64,000 nucleotides of DNA from Haliotis asinina (Eukaryota > Mollusca > Gastropoda > Lepetellida > Haliotidae), in contig NC_090290.1 of the NCBI RefSeq assembly GCF_037392515.1, forward strand, positions 26,433,753 to 26,497,752. The letters run 5' to 3'. This document shows positions 41,431 through 53,300 of the stretch, one piece after another. The translations under genes and the position numbers were made by a program. The stretch's first letter is position 1, and each line of letters opens with the position of its first letter. The notes beneath the pieces are model-generated. The model was not told the origin of the DNA, made no database searches, and saw only the letters and a program-made list of their open reading frames with translations.

Positions 41431-41440
41431 TTCTACATAT

Positions 41441-41964
41441 CTTTGGTTATGTTTAACTTTCCTCCTCAGTGAAAATCAAGACAAGGTCTGTTATTATTCT
41501 GTTCATTCTGCTACATCAATGGCTAGGTGTGTTATTTCAGGTGTGTAGGCTATTCTTCATTTGTATATTATCATCAGTATATATAATAGGGGATAAAGAT
41601 AATATTTCCTAGACATTTAATATCAGTTTGCCATCACGTCCTCTTTGTATGCTGCCAAATTCTTGTGATGTCATATCTATTTTCTAACTGTTAAAGTTGA
41701 TATTTTGAAACCTTGATAATGAACCTTAACTTATACTTAAGACGTTTTCTCTCATACCTTCTGTATTTATTATTTCTAGCTCACCAAATGTTTCCTTTAA
41801 TTAGGTCAACAAATCATCAATTTTCCACACTATATGTTCTCTTTATGTATGTGTTTCTTATGTCTTTTGTTTAATCTCTGTTTTCATTTCTCTTCATTTC
41901 TCATTCTCTTCTTCATTTCTAGGTTCGGAATTGTTTATGCAGTCATGTAGTTGCATAAATCAGT
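41441..41964. other. Intergenic, nothing recognised
   Basis: AT-rich, with T-rich stretches at 41830-41930. No gene is recognised. Confidence 0.4.
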
Positions 41965-41965
41965 T

Positions 41966-41969
41966 GTAT

Positions 41970-42007
<38 letters not shown>

Positions 42008-42018
42008 GTCGTCGTCGT
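41966..42018 (+). repeat. (ATC)n/(GTC)n microsatellite
   Basis: About 17 trinucleotide repeats, atc changing to gtc at the right end. It forms the 3' tail of the adjacent minus-strand LINE. Confidence 0.95.
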
Positions 42019-42530
42019 CATTTATTCTAAAAACAACCGGTGGTACATGGGGAAATTAAATGCAAATAAATACAATAAATGTCAAGGTAGTAGGGATGTA
42101 CATCGACATTTCGAATACATATACAAAGGTATATTATAACAAACAGAAAAAGCGCACATGTTACAAATTAAATTTTATTTGGAGCCTTTTGGAGACAATT
42201 CTGATATATTTCGCTAGGTTTGAGAAGGTTTGCCATTTTTTAAGAGAGTAGGTCTTTGTAGCAATTGAGTTGTAACAAAAATGGGTCTTCCGGAAAGAAA
42301 GGCTTTGCATTTAAAAAGATAAGGGAACTCATCTGCGACTGCTGGTGATCTGCAGAGGGGGCAACGTCGCTCTTCTCAGGGTATTCCACTCCAGCGGCCT
42401 GTCTCAATGGGTAGGTAATGATGTTCTGAAAATCAGCTTTGAGGAGGAGAATATACATTTCAAAATCTGGAGAGTGTTTGTACTATCGATAGTAGAAACC
42501 TATTGAGCTTGCCATGATATTTTCTTTCCA
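41966..42530 (-). mobile_element. 5'-truncated LINE, 3' end with microsatellite tail
   Basis: On the minus strand about 42380-42226 encodes C-P-L-C-R-S-P-A-V-A-D-E-F, then F-K-C-K-A-F, then G-K-P-S-Q-T and a stop. This is the Cys-rich C-terminus of a LINE ORF2. The 3' UTR follows and ends in a (GAT)n tail (41966-42018 on the + strand as atc/gtc repeats). A microsatellite tail is usual for some non-LTR clades. The frame of this small part is intact, so the copy is fairly young. Confidence 0.8.
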
Positions 42531-42552
42531 ATTTTGAATAAACTGGCCCTTA

Positions 42553-45080
42553 AAGGTCACCTGCAACCAAAAAATTTAAACAGAATTATCACTTATTCAT
42601 TACATATAATATACATTGCTGCTTGGAAAAAAACAAATATACAAAATTATAAGCGTACATTCGTGATTCAAAAGTGCAATATTTTGTACTTGGGTTTACT
42701 TCCCTCGAAGAGACAGAACCCAGTCATAGCGGGCGGATGTGCACTCAAGTGTAACGACGGCTTCATTGGTTGGTTCATTTGCTGACGAGCTGACTCCTCT
42801 TAGTGTGTTCAGAAAGATGATCTGTTTGATGGGCATTTTAGAAGTATGGCGAGTCACATGAAAGTAAAAATCTATATGGGTAACAACTTCTTTTATTGTA
42901 CTTGATGCGTCGTTTCAGTATGGATTCATAAACTGTTGTCAAACAAAATCATATCTACTAGAAGAAGTTGTTATCCATAAAGAATGTATATAGAGATGTT
43001 GGGTTTTGTAAATACATGCTCTCTGAATTTGCGTTCGATCCCATGAAAAATCAACTCAGTAGAGATGGTAAACTACTGCGTGAGTGGAAACTGTCATTCG
43101 TCCAAGTACACAGCAGGACTTGAAACTGACAAGAGTTTGCATCAGTTTCCGTCAGATCCAGTCATCAGGAAAAATGGATGTAGTTTGTTTGCAACCGATA
43201 GACAAAAAAAAACCCCAGTCATGTGTATTACATCCGCCTAATTACATAATGATGAGGGAATTCTGCACTTTTTCATCCGGTTAAGTCTTTGTAATTCTTG
43301 ACGCTACTCTCGCCGGTATAAATGGTATGAATATATATGCTTTTGTACGAACATATTTGTTTATTAAAGCAAATATTATACACGCTGTTCATTAAAGCAA
43401 ACACTACCCTATCTATCATTACAACTACCTTGTATGAAGTTTATAGCTACCCGGTATAAATTGTATGAACACATATGACTTTGTGTGAACATGCCTTGTA
43501 TTTTAATGCAAATATTACACTTTGTCCATTAGTAAAACTGCAAGGTATGAACCATATGAACGTGTATGTTACCGTGCGAACAGCTAAATATAAATAAGAT
43601 CCGATTTAATACTATTGTTATGAACATGCTTTTTATTAAACTATATAATAATTACTGTCCGTAATTACAATGACCCTGTAGAAAGTGCATGAACTGGTAT
43701 GTTACTGTACGAACATTTAACCACACATTGTAACGCAATGTCTTTATATATTGCTGTATGGAGATGAAATTCCGGTACCGGTGTTATGAAATACTAGTAA
43801 CAAAAACTAAGAGTTGCCTCCCATAATGTAACACCTATTCCAAAATTCTTTTATCCGTATAAGGAAATACAAATGTTCTCAATTTCTGGCAAAACTGAAC
43901 TAAACATTATTGGATGACACGTTTTGTTTTCTGTCCATAATTCAAGACTGAATTATATTTTATAGACTGAATGAATTATCAACTTTTCTCATACAATACA
44001 TTTATCTTTGTGTAAACGTTGTCCAATAACTGTTGCAACGTCTCTTAGGTGCTGAATTAGTTCATCTTTCACTTGCACTGCTTTGTACTTGACGAATGAC
44101 AGATTCCAGCCATGCTGTAGTTTACCATTTCTACTGACATGATTTTTTATTGGATCGAGCGCAAATTCAGAGAACATGTATTTTCAAAACCCAACATCTC
44201 TATATACATTCTTCATGGATAACGACTTCTTTTCGTGTATATGATTTTGTTTGACAACAGTATATGAATCCATACTGAAACGATGCATCAAGTACACAAA
44301 AAGAAGTTGTTATCTATAAAGAATCTTACTTTCTTGTGACTGGCTATACTTCTAAAATGCCCATCAAACAGATCATCTTTCTGTACACACAATGAACCCT
44401 CAGCATATCAGCAAATGAAACAGCCAATCGAAAGCCGTCGTTACACTTGAGTGCATATCCACCCGCTATGACTGGGTTCGGTCTCCCGAGGGCTTCGTTT
44501 CGGGCGAAGTAAGCCCAAGTACAAAATATTGCACTTTTGAATCGCGATTGTACGCTTATAATTTTGTTTATTTGTTTTTTTTAAAGCAGCAATGTATATT
44601 ATATGTCAAATTGCACGTGGTCAATGATTGAAGCTGTGTACTGCATGTTGTCTTTAGCAGACAGGCAGGCAGACATATACGTGTGAATAAACCAGACACT
44701 GAGCTTTCTCTGAGACAGAGACTGCTTACCACAATCAACAAGTTTTTTTACGTAACGAGTAGATTATTTACTTGTTTGTGTACACAACCAAGATTAGACT
44801 ACTGCTCACGACCTCAGACTCTGGGCATGCATACTGTTTCAAGCTCCGCGAACCTATTCACTGCGCATGCGTCATGGACTCAGCGTAGCACAGCTGTTGA
44901 AACCAGTTTTCCCCCCAGCGCTGGGGGAAAATTTAGTGAAACGTTTGGCTTTTCTTTCATCGCGTTTGTTTTCAACTTTATAGGTTGAATTGACATTTTT
45001 TTATGATTTGTTTCCGTAAATGCATACCGAAAGGTACCAGAATCCGCAAAGTTGTGTTTTACATTGCATGTGGCCTTTAA
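42553..45080. mobile_element. 2.5-kb palindromic repeat element
   Basis: Left end taaaggtcacctgcaaccaa; right end, read from the other strand, cttaaaggccacatgcaatg. The arms 42575-43185 and about 43990-44600 are inverted copies of each other (for example gatgatctgtttgatgggca at about 42817 and its complement at about 44365). The spacer 43200-43980 is AT-rich with degenerate repeats. The outer right part (44606-45080) includes ccacaatcaacaag, shared with 23404-24690. No transposase is seen. It is probably a non-autonomous foldback element. Confidence 0.8.
43310..43735 (+). repeat. Degenerate tandem repeat in the element's spacer
   Basis: Phrases of the form ggtatgaa..atatatg..gtacgaacat..ttaa.gcaaatatta recur about every 120-145 bp, three to four times. 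Confidence 0.6.
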
Positions 45081-45309
45081 GAATACAATACTGGACTGCC
45101 TAATACATCAATGTAACATACAAACTGAATATTTGCTGCTTTGAGAAAGGCGGTGTGACCTGTTGGGATGTCTATAACAGGGTTGCAACTATTGCATACT
45201 TATATCAAAACACCAGTATATTCGTTAATTAGCCGCCTAGCAAGAGGTACCACACAACACACATAACACACTCACAAGGCCAGTGTAAATCGACGTATCT
45301 GTGATACTT

Positions 45310-46503
45310 CAGCGAGGATACTACCATCCCTGTCCTCATACTATTATCTGTGACTCTCCTGCGAGCATATGTCCCACAACGTTGTTATGATGACGATACA
45401 GAGATGTACGGTCTGTGTTACCTATCACAAAACTAATGTGTAGACAGGGAGTGGCACATCCAACTACCAAAAGACATGCCAAATCTACAGATCAGATTTC
45501 ACCAGGTAGAGAATTTGAGTTGATTATTAACAATGAAACGTGACAAATCATTATCTTACCATTGGGTAATATCAGTTCTTATTCTCAAAATCTGTATATT
45601 CCGCGGTCCTAGATATTACCATCTCCCGCGAGTATATTTCCTGCCCTGATACTACCATCTGTGATCCTCCCGTTAGTATATTTCCTCGCCTGATTCTGAA
45701 GTGAGAATATTTCCCCGCCCTCATACAACCATCTGTGACACCCCCTGACGTTATATTCCCTAGACCTAATGCTGCTATTTGTGATCCCCAACGAGTACAT
45801 TTTCTCATCGTCATACTAATGTCTTTGATCTTGAGAGGAGCATAGTTCCCCTCACTAACGCTACTATCTGTGATTCTCCCGCGAGTATATTTCCCCGCCC
45901 TCCAGTTACTATTTGTGATCCGACCGGATATAATTACCTGCCCTGATTCTACTGTCGGTAATGTTCTCGCGAGGATACTGCCCCGCCCTGATACTATTAT
46001 CTATAGTTTTCCCGCGAGAATGTTTCCCATCCCCGATACTACTACCTGTGATTCTGAAGTGATCATATTTCCTCGCCCTGATACTTATATCTATTATCCT
46101 GAAGTGATCATATTTCCCCGCCCTGATACTTATATCTATGATCCTGAAGTGATCATATTTCCCCGCCCTGATACTTATATCTATTATCCTGAAGTGATCA
46201 TATTTCCTCGCCCTGATACTTATATCTATTATCCTGAAGTGATCATATTTCCTCGCCCTGATACTTATATCTATTATCCTGAAGTGATCATATTTCCCCG
46301 CCCTGATAGTTATATCTATTATCCTGAAGTGATCATATTTCCTCGCATTGATACTTATATCTGTTATTCTGAAGTGATCATATTTCCCCGCCCTGATACT
46401 TATATCTATGATCCTGAAGTGATCATACTTCCTCGCCCTGATACTTATATCTATGATCCTGAAGTGATCATATTTCCCCGCCCTGATACTTATATCTATT
46501 ATT
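45310..46503 (+). repeat. 45-bp minisatellite, left block
   Basis: The right part (about 46030-46503) is ten or so near-identical 45-bp units (cctgatacttatatctatta then tcctgaagtgatcatatttc and cccgc). The left part is a diverged version with bits such as cccgcgagtatatttcc. Because 45 is a multiple of 3, open frames of 211 aa (+) and 217 aa (-) arise; they are not genes. Confidence 0.95.
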
Positions 46504-46504
46504 A

Positions 46505-48534
46505 ATAGTGAGTAGGGATTTATATTGTTTATATGAATAAGAGTCTGGTAAGTTATGAACACTTACACTCCAGGTTTGTTGTAGATTGTCAAATAGTCTC
46601 TGCTTGAACATTGATAGGAAAATATTTTTGTCGCCAACAACTTGGGAGATCCATACATATCCAAATCTAAATCTAAATAAAATATTTTTTATATTTGTAG
46701 CATAACAGGTGCGTCCCATGTCATCAAGGGCAGTAAGCATTCTGTAGCACTGGTAGGAGAGTCTCTCAGGGCCCATTTGTATCAGCCTACACCAGTACTT
46801 GACAGCTCTTGTCATATATGTAAGCTGTAGTGGAGCTCTACCACATTCACCAAGCACCATTACATTACATGTATATTTTGACACTTTGAGCAGAGATTTG
46901 CACATTTTTACATGGATATCTTCAATTATTTTGCAGTAATTATATCCCCAGATTTCAAAGCCATAGCAAAGGATAGGAGTAACAATGCTATCGAAAATCT
47001 TAAACAGATCTTTTCAAGAAATATCACCAAGTGTCCTCTGATATCTATGTATAGCCATCATAGCTTTAGAGCTCTGGGAAGCTAAAGAAATTTGAGCCCG
47101 TGCCCATATCAGTTTGGGTGCAAACATAATGCCTAAACATCTGTCGAAGGGTACAACTTCAATGTTTCCGCCATTGTATGTCCACTTTTCATAGCTACTT
47201 AAGGGTCCACCATTTCTAAAAACCATGACTTTTGTTTTCTTCAAGTTCACCGAATACGGCTGAATACGCTACAAATGATACATCGTCTGCAAACATTATA
47301 GCAAAAACATTTTTAAAATCTTGCGAAATAAAAACACCTTCTCCTCCAACATCTTCCAGTTGTTTTAAAAGCTTATTGATGAATATAATAAATAGCTGGG
47401 GACTCAAAATACAACTTTGACGGGTGCCAATATTACACTTTAAATAATCTGTTAATCCTCTTGAACCTATCACACAGGCACACAAGCTTGAATACATACA
47501 TGAGAGTATATTATACAATTTTCAATTAATTCCAATCTCTTTCAAACTTTGTAATGGAATATCATGTCTTATGGTGTCAAATGCTTTTGAAAAGCCTTTA
47601 AATCTCCCTTTCCTTTTTCCGATATATTTCTGTATCATTGCTTTTAGGCTGAATATATTGTCAATAGTTGAGTAATTTGATGTGAAACCTGCTTGCACCT
47701 CATCAATAATTGTACATGTATTGTCCTCACAGAAAGTATTGCGTCTCTGGTTTAATATAGATGTAAATATTTTACACATTGTATCAATCAATGAAATTTC
47801 TCTGTAGTTGTTAACATCATTCTTATCTCCAGATTTAAAAAGAGAGCAAAAAATGCTTCTATTCCAAGCTTTAGGAAATACACCACTGTTTTTAAAGTAT
47901 TCTGTGACAACTGCATCAGGTGATGTATTATTTGCCAACTTTTAGATAGGTTGTTCGACTTCTTGGCTGCTAATAGGTTGATTTAATACTGCTCACTAGT
48001 ATCACTATCATCTTTGTCTATAATGGGAGGTAAAGACAGGTATATTTTCTATTTGGAGGAGAGATGAAAAGTGATCTGTCCATTCCTGAGTAGATTACTG
48101 ATTCCATCTATCTTGTGTGATTGTCTCCCCTGTTTCAGCAATTTCCAAAATAATTTAAGGTTTCCTCTTGCATCAATTAGTTTTTGTTTCTGTTTATCCT
48201 GGTAAGATTATCTTTTGATAACAAATGCTTTCTTGAATTTAGAGCGTAGTAAATCCAAGTTATGATCTCTGTTGCTCCTCAGTGCGCGGTATTTCACACT
48301 CTTTTAAGTCTTCGAGTTCAGTGTCCCACCAGAGATGCTGACTAGATAATTTTGGCTTTGGATAGTGATTTGAACTAGAAAGGTAAACTCTCTTATTTAT
48401 AGATGCTGCTTCTTGGTAAACATTAACAAGAAAACATAATGCAGTGTTCACATCTGTTGGTATTACGTGATCAATTTCATCTCTTTGTAGATAATATAAC
48501 TCTGAACTTAGATTTAAAGGCTGCACTATTCTCC
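46505..48534 (-). mobile_element. Decayed LINE (Jockey/CR1-like) inserted in a minisatellite
   Basis: Minus-strand pieces in order: 48526-48260, the linker before RT (W-W-D-T-E-L-E-D-L-K); 47938-47522, RT with I-S-L-I-D-T-M-C-K and G-F-S-K-A-F-D-T-I; 47518-47216, RT with the catalytic box F-A-D-D; 47250-47014, N-L-K-K-T-K-V-M-V-F; 46905-46500, the C-terminal region with G-E-C-G-R-A-P-L-Q-L. In motif A the usual Asp before F-S-K-A-F-D is Gly, and the pieces lie in different frames with stops. There is no endonuclease domain, so it is 5'-truncated and dead. Clade assignment is tentative. Confidence 0.85.
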
Positions 48535-48945
48535 TATTCTCGCTCTAATACTACTGTCTGTGATCCTCCCCTCAGCATATTTCCTCGCCCCGATACTACT
48601 ATCTGTGATTCTGAAGTGATCATAATTCCCCGCCCTGATCCTACTATCTGTGATTCTGAAGTGATCATATTTGCCCGTCCTCATCCAGCTGTCGGTGATA
48701 CGGCCACCAGTATAATTATCTGCCCTGATACCACTATATGTTATCTTCTCGCGAGTTTATTTCCCCTCTCCGATACTGCTATCTGTGATCCCACTGTGAG
48801 AATATGTCCATGCCTTGACACTACAACTGTCTGTGTCTGTGAATCCTCCCTGTATTCGGGGAGGTTTTTTTTACACTTCACTGAGTGTGTGGCCCTCCCC
48901 TATGTCTGTGATGTCCCACATGAATGTATTTCCTCGTTCTAATGC
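48535..48945 (+). repeat. 45-bp minisatellite, right block
   Basis: Same repeat family as 45310-46503, resuming after the LINE: ctactatctgtgattctgaa, tgatcataattccccgccc and variants. It becomes more diverged to the right. Confidence 0.9.
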
Positions 48946-50054
48946 TTCAGCGCTTCAATGACTATTCGCTAGCTGTCCTCTGCAAATGACGTGTTCACCC
49001 CTTGAATCAAGCTTACACTGAACATTGCTCCTTTCCGCGCCTTTTGTCGCCATTGAGTGCAATGTAGATGTGAACTTATGTTTCCATCAAGTGCAATTGA
49101 TCAGTATCACATTAGATATGTGTACCTAAACTCCTATCGAGATGTGTCATATGTATAATGTTGTGCCATCTTATTTCTATGCATGAACTACATAAAGAAA
49201 ACCCCATTAGTTTCCCAATTACACCTTCGCCCTCCCTACAGTGCTAAAGCCTAAATGAAGCAAGTCTAGATTTCCTCAGGTTCTTTATCTCTGGTATCCC
49301 TGGCACTCCTTTTCAGCTTAGATGGGTTTACGTGTTACAATCAAATTTATATATGTTCAGAGACTATGCATTAGTCTACACAAAAGCGCTGCTGAGTTTT
49401 CAGTCCATGTGTAACCACGTGTTGACCAGGTCTTCAAGGTAATATATTAATTTTCTATTTTCTCACAAATGTATAACACACTGGCGTCTTTACTGCGCAG
49501 TCCGCGTATCTAGACTTGCCTTTTTAAAAGATAAGCATTACTATACTTATCATTCAGTACAGCTTTGGAGCAAGGCTCAGTTCGAGGGATCACGTGCCTG
49601 TTCTTGTTTCAGCTCGCTTTATCTCTCGAAGCGGTTGTTCACTAAGGGACACAACTCGAACCGGTTCATATCGCTACCTGTCTATAATTAGAGTGATAAC
49701 CTACATATCTACTATCAAAAGGTTTCAGTCAACCGGACTCGAATGAAACGTCTGCCTGCATGCACTCCCCCGGAAACTTACATACAAAGACGACACACAG
49801 TAGCCGAACCATGGACAACCATCTTTCTACCTTTGTTTGAACTCACGTCAATACCAGTGGTGTGGAGGGAATAAACTCTGTCAAGTTTTACGTCATATCC
49901 TACATATCTGGCAGTAAGGTGAGACATTCCCTGTGTTACATATACTGCGAGCCGCAGACACGTGCTTCGCTGGAACAGAGCAGACGTATGTTGTCGTCTG
50001 CTCACAATTCGATTCAGCTATTTCTTGTCTGCTGTATATATTCATGTTAAAAGA
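48946..50054 (+). other. Upstream region and 5' UTR of the patatin-like gene
   Basis: No repeat or second gene is recognised. A tatata stretch lies at about 50035, too near the ATG to be a TATA box for this start. The transcription start is not resolvable, and a 5' UTR intron cannot be excluded. Confidence 0.45.
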
Positions 50055-50378
50055 ATGGGAAACAAGTCCAGTAGTACCTCCTCCGAATCGATCAACCCAG
50101 CAGTGCTTACCGTTAAAGAAGCCCAGAGGAAATACCTAGAAGAGATAGAGACGAAGTCCGAATCTGAATCTGATTCCGATCTAGAAGCGGATCCAGATAG
50201 CAGTTGTGATGACACAGATGGAATAAAACTGTTCAGGAAACGCAAGTTCTATTCTATGTTAAATACAGTTGACAGGAAGGCGAAGAAGGTCGACCCATCG
50301 GATTACACCTTTCCATTCGAGAACATCGTTTTCGAAGGCGGAGGGAATAAAGGACTTGCATACTGCGGTGCTGTTCGG
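50055..50378 (+). CDS. Patatin-like gene exon 1
   Basis: 108 codons: a myristoylation-type N-terminus, an acidic/Ser tract (S-E-S-E-S-D-S-D), then F-P-F-E-N-I-V-F-E-G-G-G-N-K-G, the start of the patatin domain. The donor is cgg/gtaagg, phase 0. Confidence 0.92.
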
Positions 50379-53300
50379 GTAAGGATAGTTACAACTACAG
50401 ACCTCAAGCATGTAACCTTTACACCAACTGAGCTAATACTGGATAAAATATATAACACATGGAAATACACTAGAATTTAACGATAATAGTAGCGTCAAAA
50501 ACCATTGTGCTGTTATGTGCATTATCTTCGCAATGCATATTTATCAAGGGTGATTTATTTTTCTTTACACAGAGTACTATCCACTTGCATTTCACTAGCT
50601 GTGTACAGCGTCTTCATTGCGCCCCTGTATATTAAGCGGTGTGTAGCTGAACAGGTGTGGGTACTTCACTGATGAATGGGAAAGCCCTATTCAGCCCTCT
50701 TTGATCATAGATCTGCGCTGGTTCTGCGTTTAAACTACACCGGCACCGGTAAAACTATATTACCATGTGTGACGGCTGTGTCATAGTAAGGGTCGCTTGC
50801 CCCGCCGTCAGATACACGCTGGCATTTTGTGATTTTGCAGTCAAACATCTGCTGCATAGGTCAAACGCACTGGTTCGTGTCATACGATACCTTGTGTGAA
50901 TTTCGCATTTAAAGAGATTTAGACACTAGATTAGGTGAATAGCACGCTATCTTTTCGGAAATAACAAGTGTTATTTCGTCATCCGGTACACGGCACGATA
51001 ACGGCATATTACAGGCTGTGTCAGGGTGTCTAGGTTTACATAACGAGTCTGTGTAAATGTTTGAAATGTCCGTTTGAAGAGGATGTTCTGTACAGGGAGT
51101 GTTAGTAGAGGACTTGAAGCGGGGTTCACTGAGACATGTAAATTTGGTTTGAAATGTTAATGCAGCGGCGTCCGGGTATCTTCAGGCCACTGACAACATT
51201 ACTGCATCAGTAAAGAATAATCATTTACCAGTATTAATGAACAATGCAACGCTGACTATTAATCTAGATCTCGTCTCTTAATTTCAGTAATAAAATAATA
51301 TAATTTGAACTTTTGACTCCATGAGTATTTGGATGTGTTACATGGGAAAAGCATCCCGTTTTATCAGAATAGCCATTAATCAGGGTGTCACTCATTTGGA
51401 TTATATTTTAATCTCTGGAATTGTACAACCGTAAACATGAGCGGTTGTCCAAACTCAGGGAGTGAGCAATTCCAGGAAATGTGCACGACACATACAAGGT
51501 GAGACGAGCACACACTGGTAGCTTATTTGAAGGCCTATGGGTTGGTTCCCCGGGTCAGCTTGCCCAACCCTTGCTGGTCGACACAAGTGTGAAGCAGCCT
51601 GTTTAGTCTTCTCTGCACAAATGTTATTTGATGGTTGAATCATAAAATATATGCAACATTAGCAATGAAAATCTTCACACTTGACGTTGTTAAAGAAGAC
51701 AGGCACGGAATGAACAGTCGAATGTGGATTAACAACCAGCTGATGAGCGGACGCTTTAAAAGTAGGCTACCCGACCTCCCCAGTATCAATTCTCCTACTT
51801 TTTAAATGACATCGGTTCATAAGCAATTGTTCACCTGACTGGATCACTCAAACAATGTGGAAAGAAGGTCAGTTTCGGCGGTATATCTGTCTGTGTGACT
51901 GGTTGTACTTCAGTGCATGACTGTCATCAGTACAAGCTTGCTATGTAGGTTGGCCGTGTGTGCGTAAATCCATCTGTGTTCCTGGCTAGCATGTATGACT
52001 GAGGTATTTTAACCACCACTGGCTCAAATTTATAAACGCATATGAAGATTATTGCAAGTACATATCTATACATATGGTGCTTATCCCTGTCAATACTCAT
52101 CCGACCAATACTGGATCTCCGAATTTCAAAACAAAGAGGTTAAATTTGCAATAAACCTTTCATGTAGGCTAAATGGAGACCAGTCAGTCCACTGTATTCG
52201 GTAAAGGACGTGACCGAGCGTGTCCATCCGCATTCATCTATGACGTCCATGAAATGTATTTTAAATTGTTATCTGAAGTCGAGTTCATTGTTCCTAGTTG
52301 TTTCTCCTGTATATATATATAATCAATGACTGTATCAGAGACAATGAGAACATGAATGTACAAGTATATGCCACAGGACTATTGTGACAGACGCACAGAA
52401 AATATGAGTTTTGCCAAATGAGAGGAAACTAGCTGGCCATGTCACAATATATTTGGAACACGTGATACTAGTATTTCATTTTACCAACATTCAATGCACT
52501 ACTAACCGCATTGTATGTTCAATGAAGCAAGCGTATATTGGACTGTTCGCTGCTTCTCCCCCATTGACCTCTTGTACTTCAGTGTGTTCACTGACACGGA
52601 GCAGGCCACAGTTGCAGGTGTAACATTGTTTGGTCAGCTGCCCATAACCTGGAGCTCTGTACACTGTTGAAACGATCACCGAACCGACTAGAAACGATTT
52701 GTTTCATAAACAGTTGAGAAATATTTTTTCCTTATTTCCTCTTTTTTGTGGACATCGTTGGACAACCTACAACGCATCTATTGTTACCTGGCATACCATA
52801 GTCAAAGTATGTGAAACTCAGATTATATCACATTCAGCGAGTGGAAAGCTTAGATATCACTCGACCATATTACAGTCAGCGAGTGTAAAACTTAGATGTC
52901 GCTGGACCATATCATATTCAGTGAGTGGAAAGCTTCCATATCACTGGACCATATCAAAATCAGCGAGTGTAAAGCTCAGATATCACTCAACGATATCACA
53001 TTCAGCGAGAGTAAAGCTAAGTTATCAGTGGACGATATCACGATCAGCGAGTGTCAAGCTTAGATATCACTGGACGATATCACATTCAGTGAGTGGAGAA
53101 CTTAGATATAGTAGGACCATATCACAATCAGCGAGTGTAAAGCTTTTATATCACTCGACGATATCACATTGAGAGAGGGGAAAGCTTAAATATCACTGGA
53201 CCATATTACAGCCAGCGAGTGTAAAGCTTACATTTCACTGGACGACATCACAGTCAGCGAGTGTAACGCTTGGATACCACTGGATGGTTGGTTTTCTGAT

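Larger units (their letters stand above)
38430..41440. mobile_element. Polinton/Maverick remnant
   Basis: This 3-kb island is less AT-rich than its flanks. It holds a PolB C-terminal piece and an integrase piece on the + strand, and several ORFs on the minus strand. The pair of protein-primed PolB and retroviral-type integrase defines Polintons. A full element is about 15-20 kb, so most of it is deleted (PolB body, ATPase, protease). No terminal inverted repeats were identified, so the borders are approximate. It is an old, broken integrated virus-like element with no capacity to function. Confidence 0.75.

Noticed and set aside
41966..42018. Trinucleotide repeat as a coding polyaspartate/polyhistidine tract
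   Set aside because: It is the 3' tail of a minus-strand LINE and no exon context surrounds it.
45870..46562. 211-aa (+) and 217-aa (-) ORFs
   Set aside because: Products of the 45-bp minisatellite; 15-aa repeats on both strands, no start context or domain.
52699..53172. 157-aa ORF with 14-aa repeats
   Set aside because: Derived from the 42-bp minisatellite in intron 1 of the patatin-like gene.
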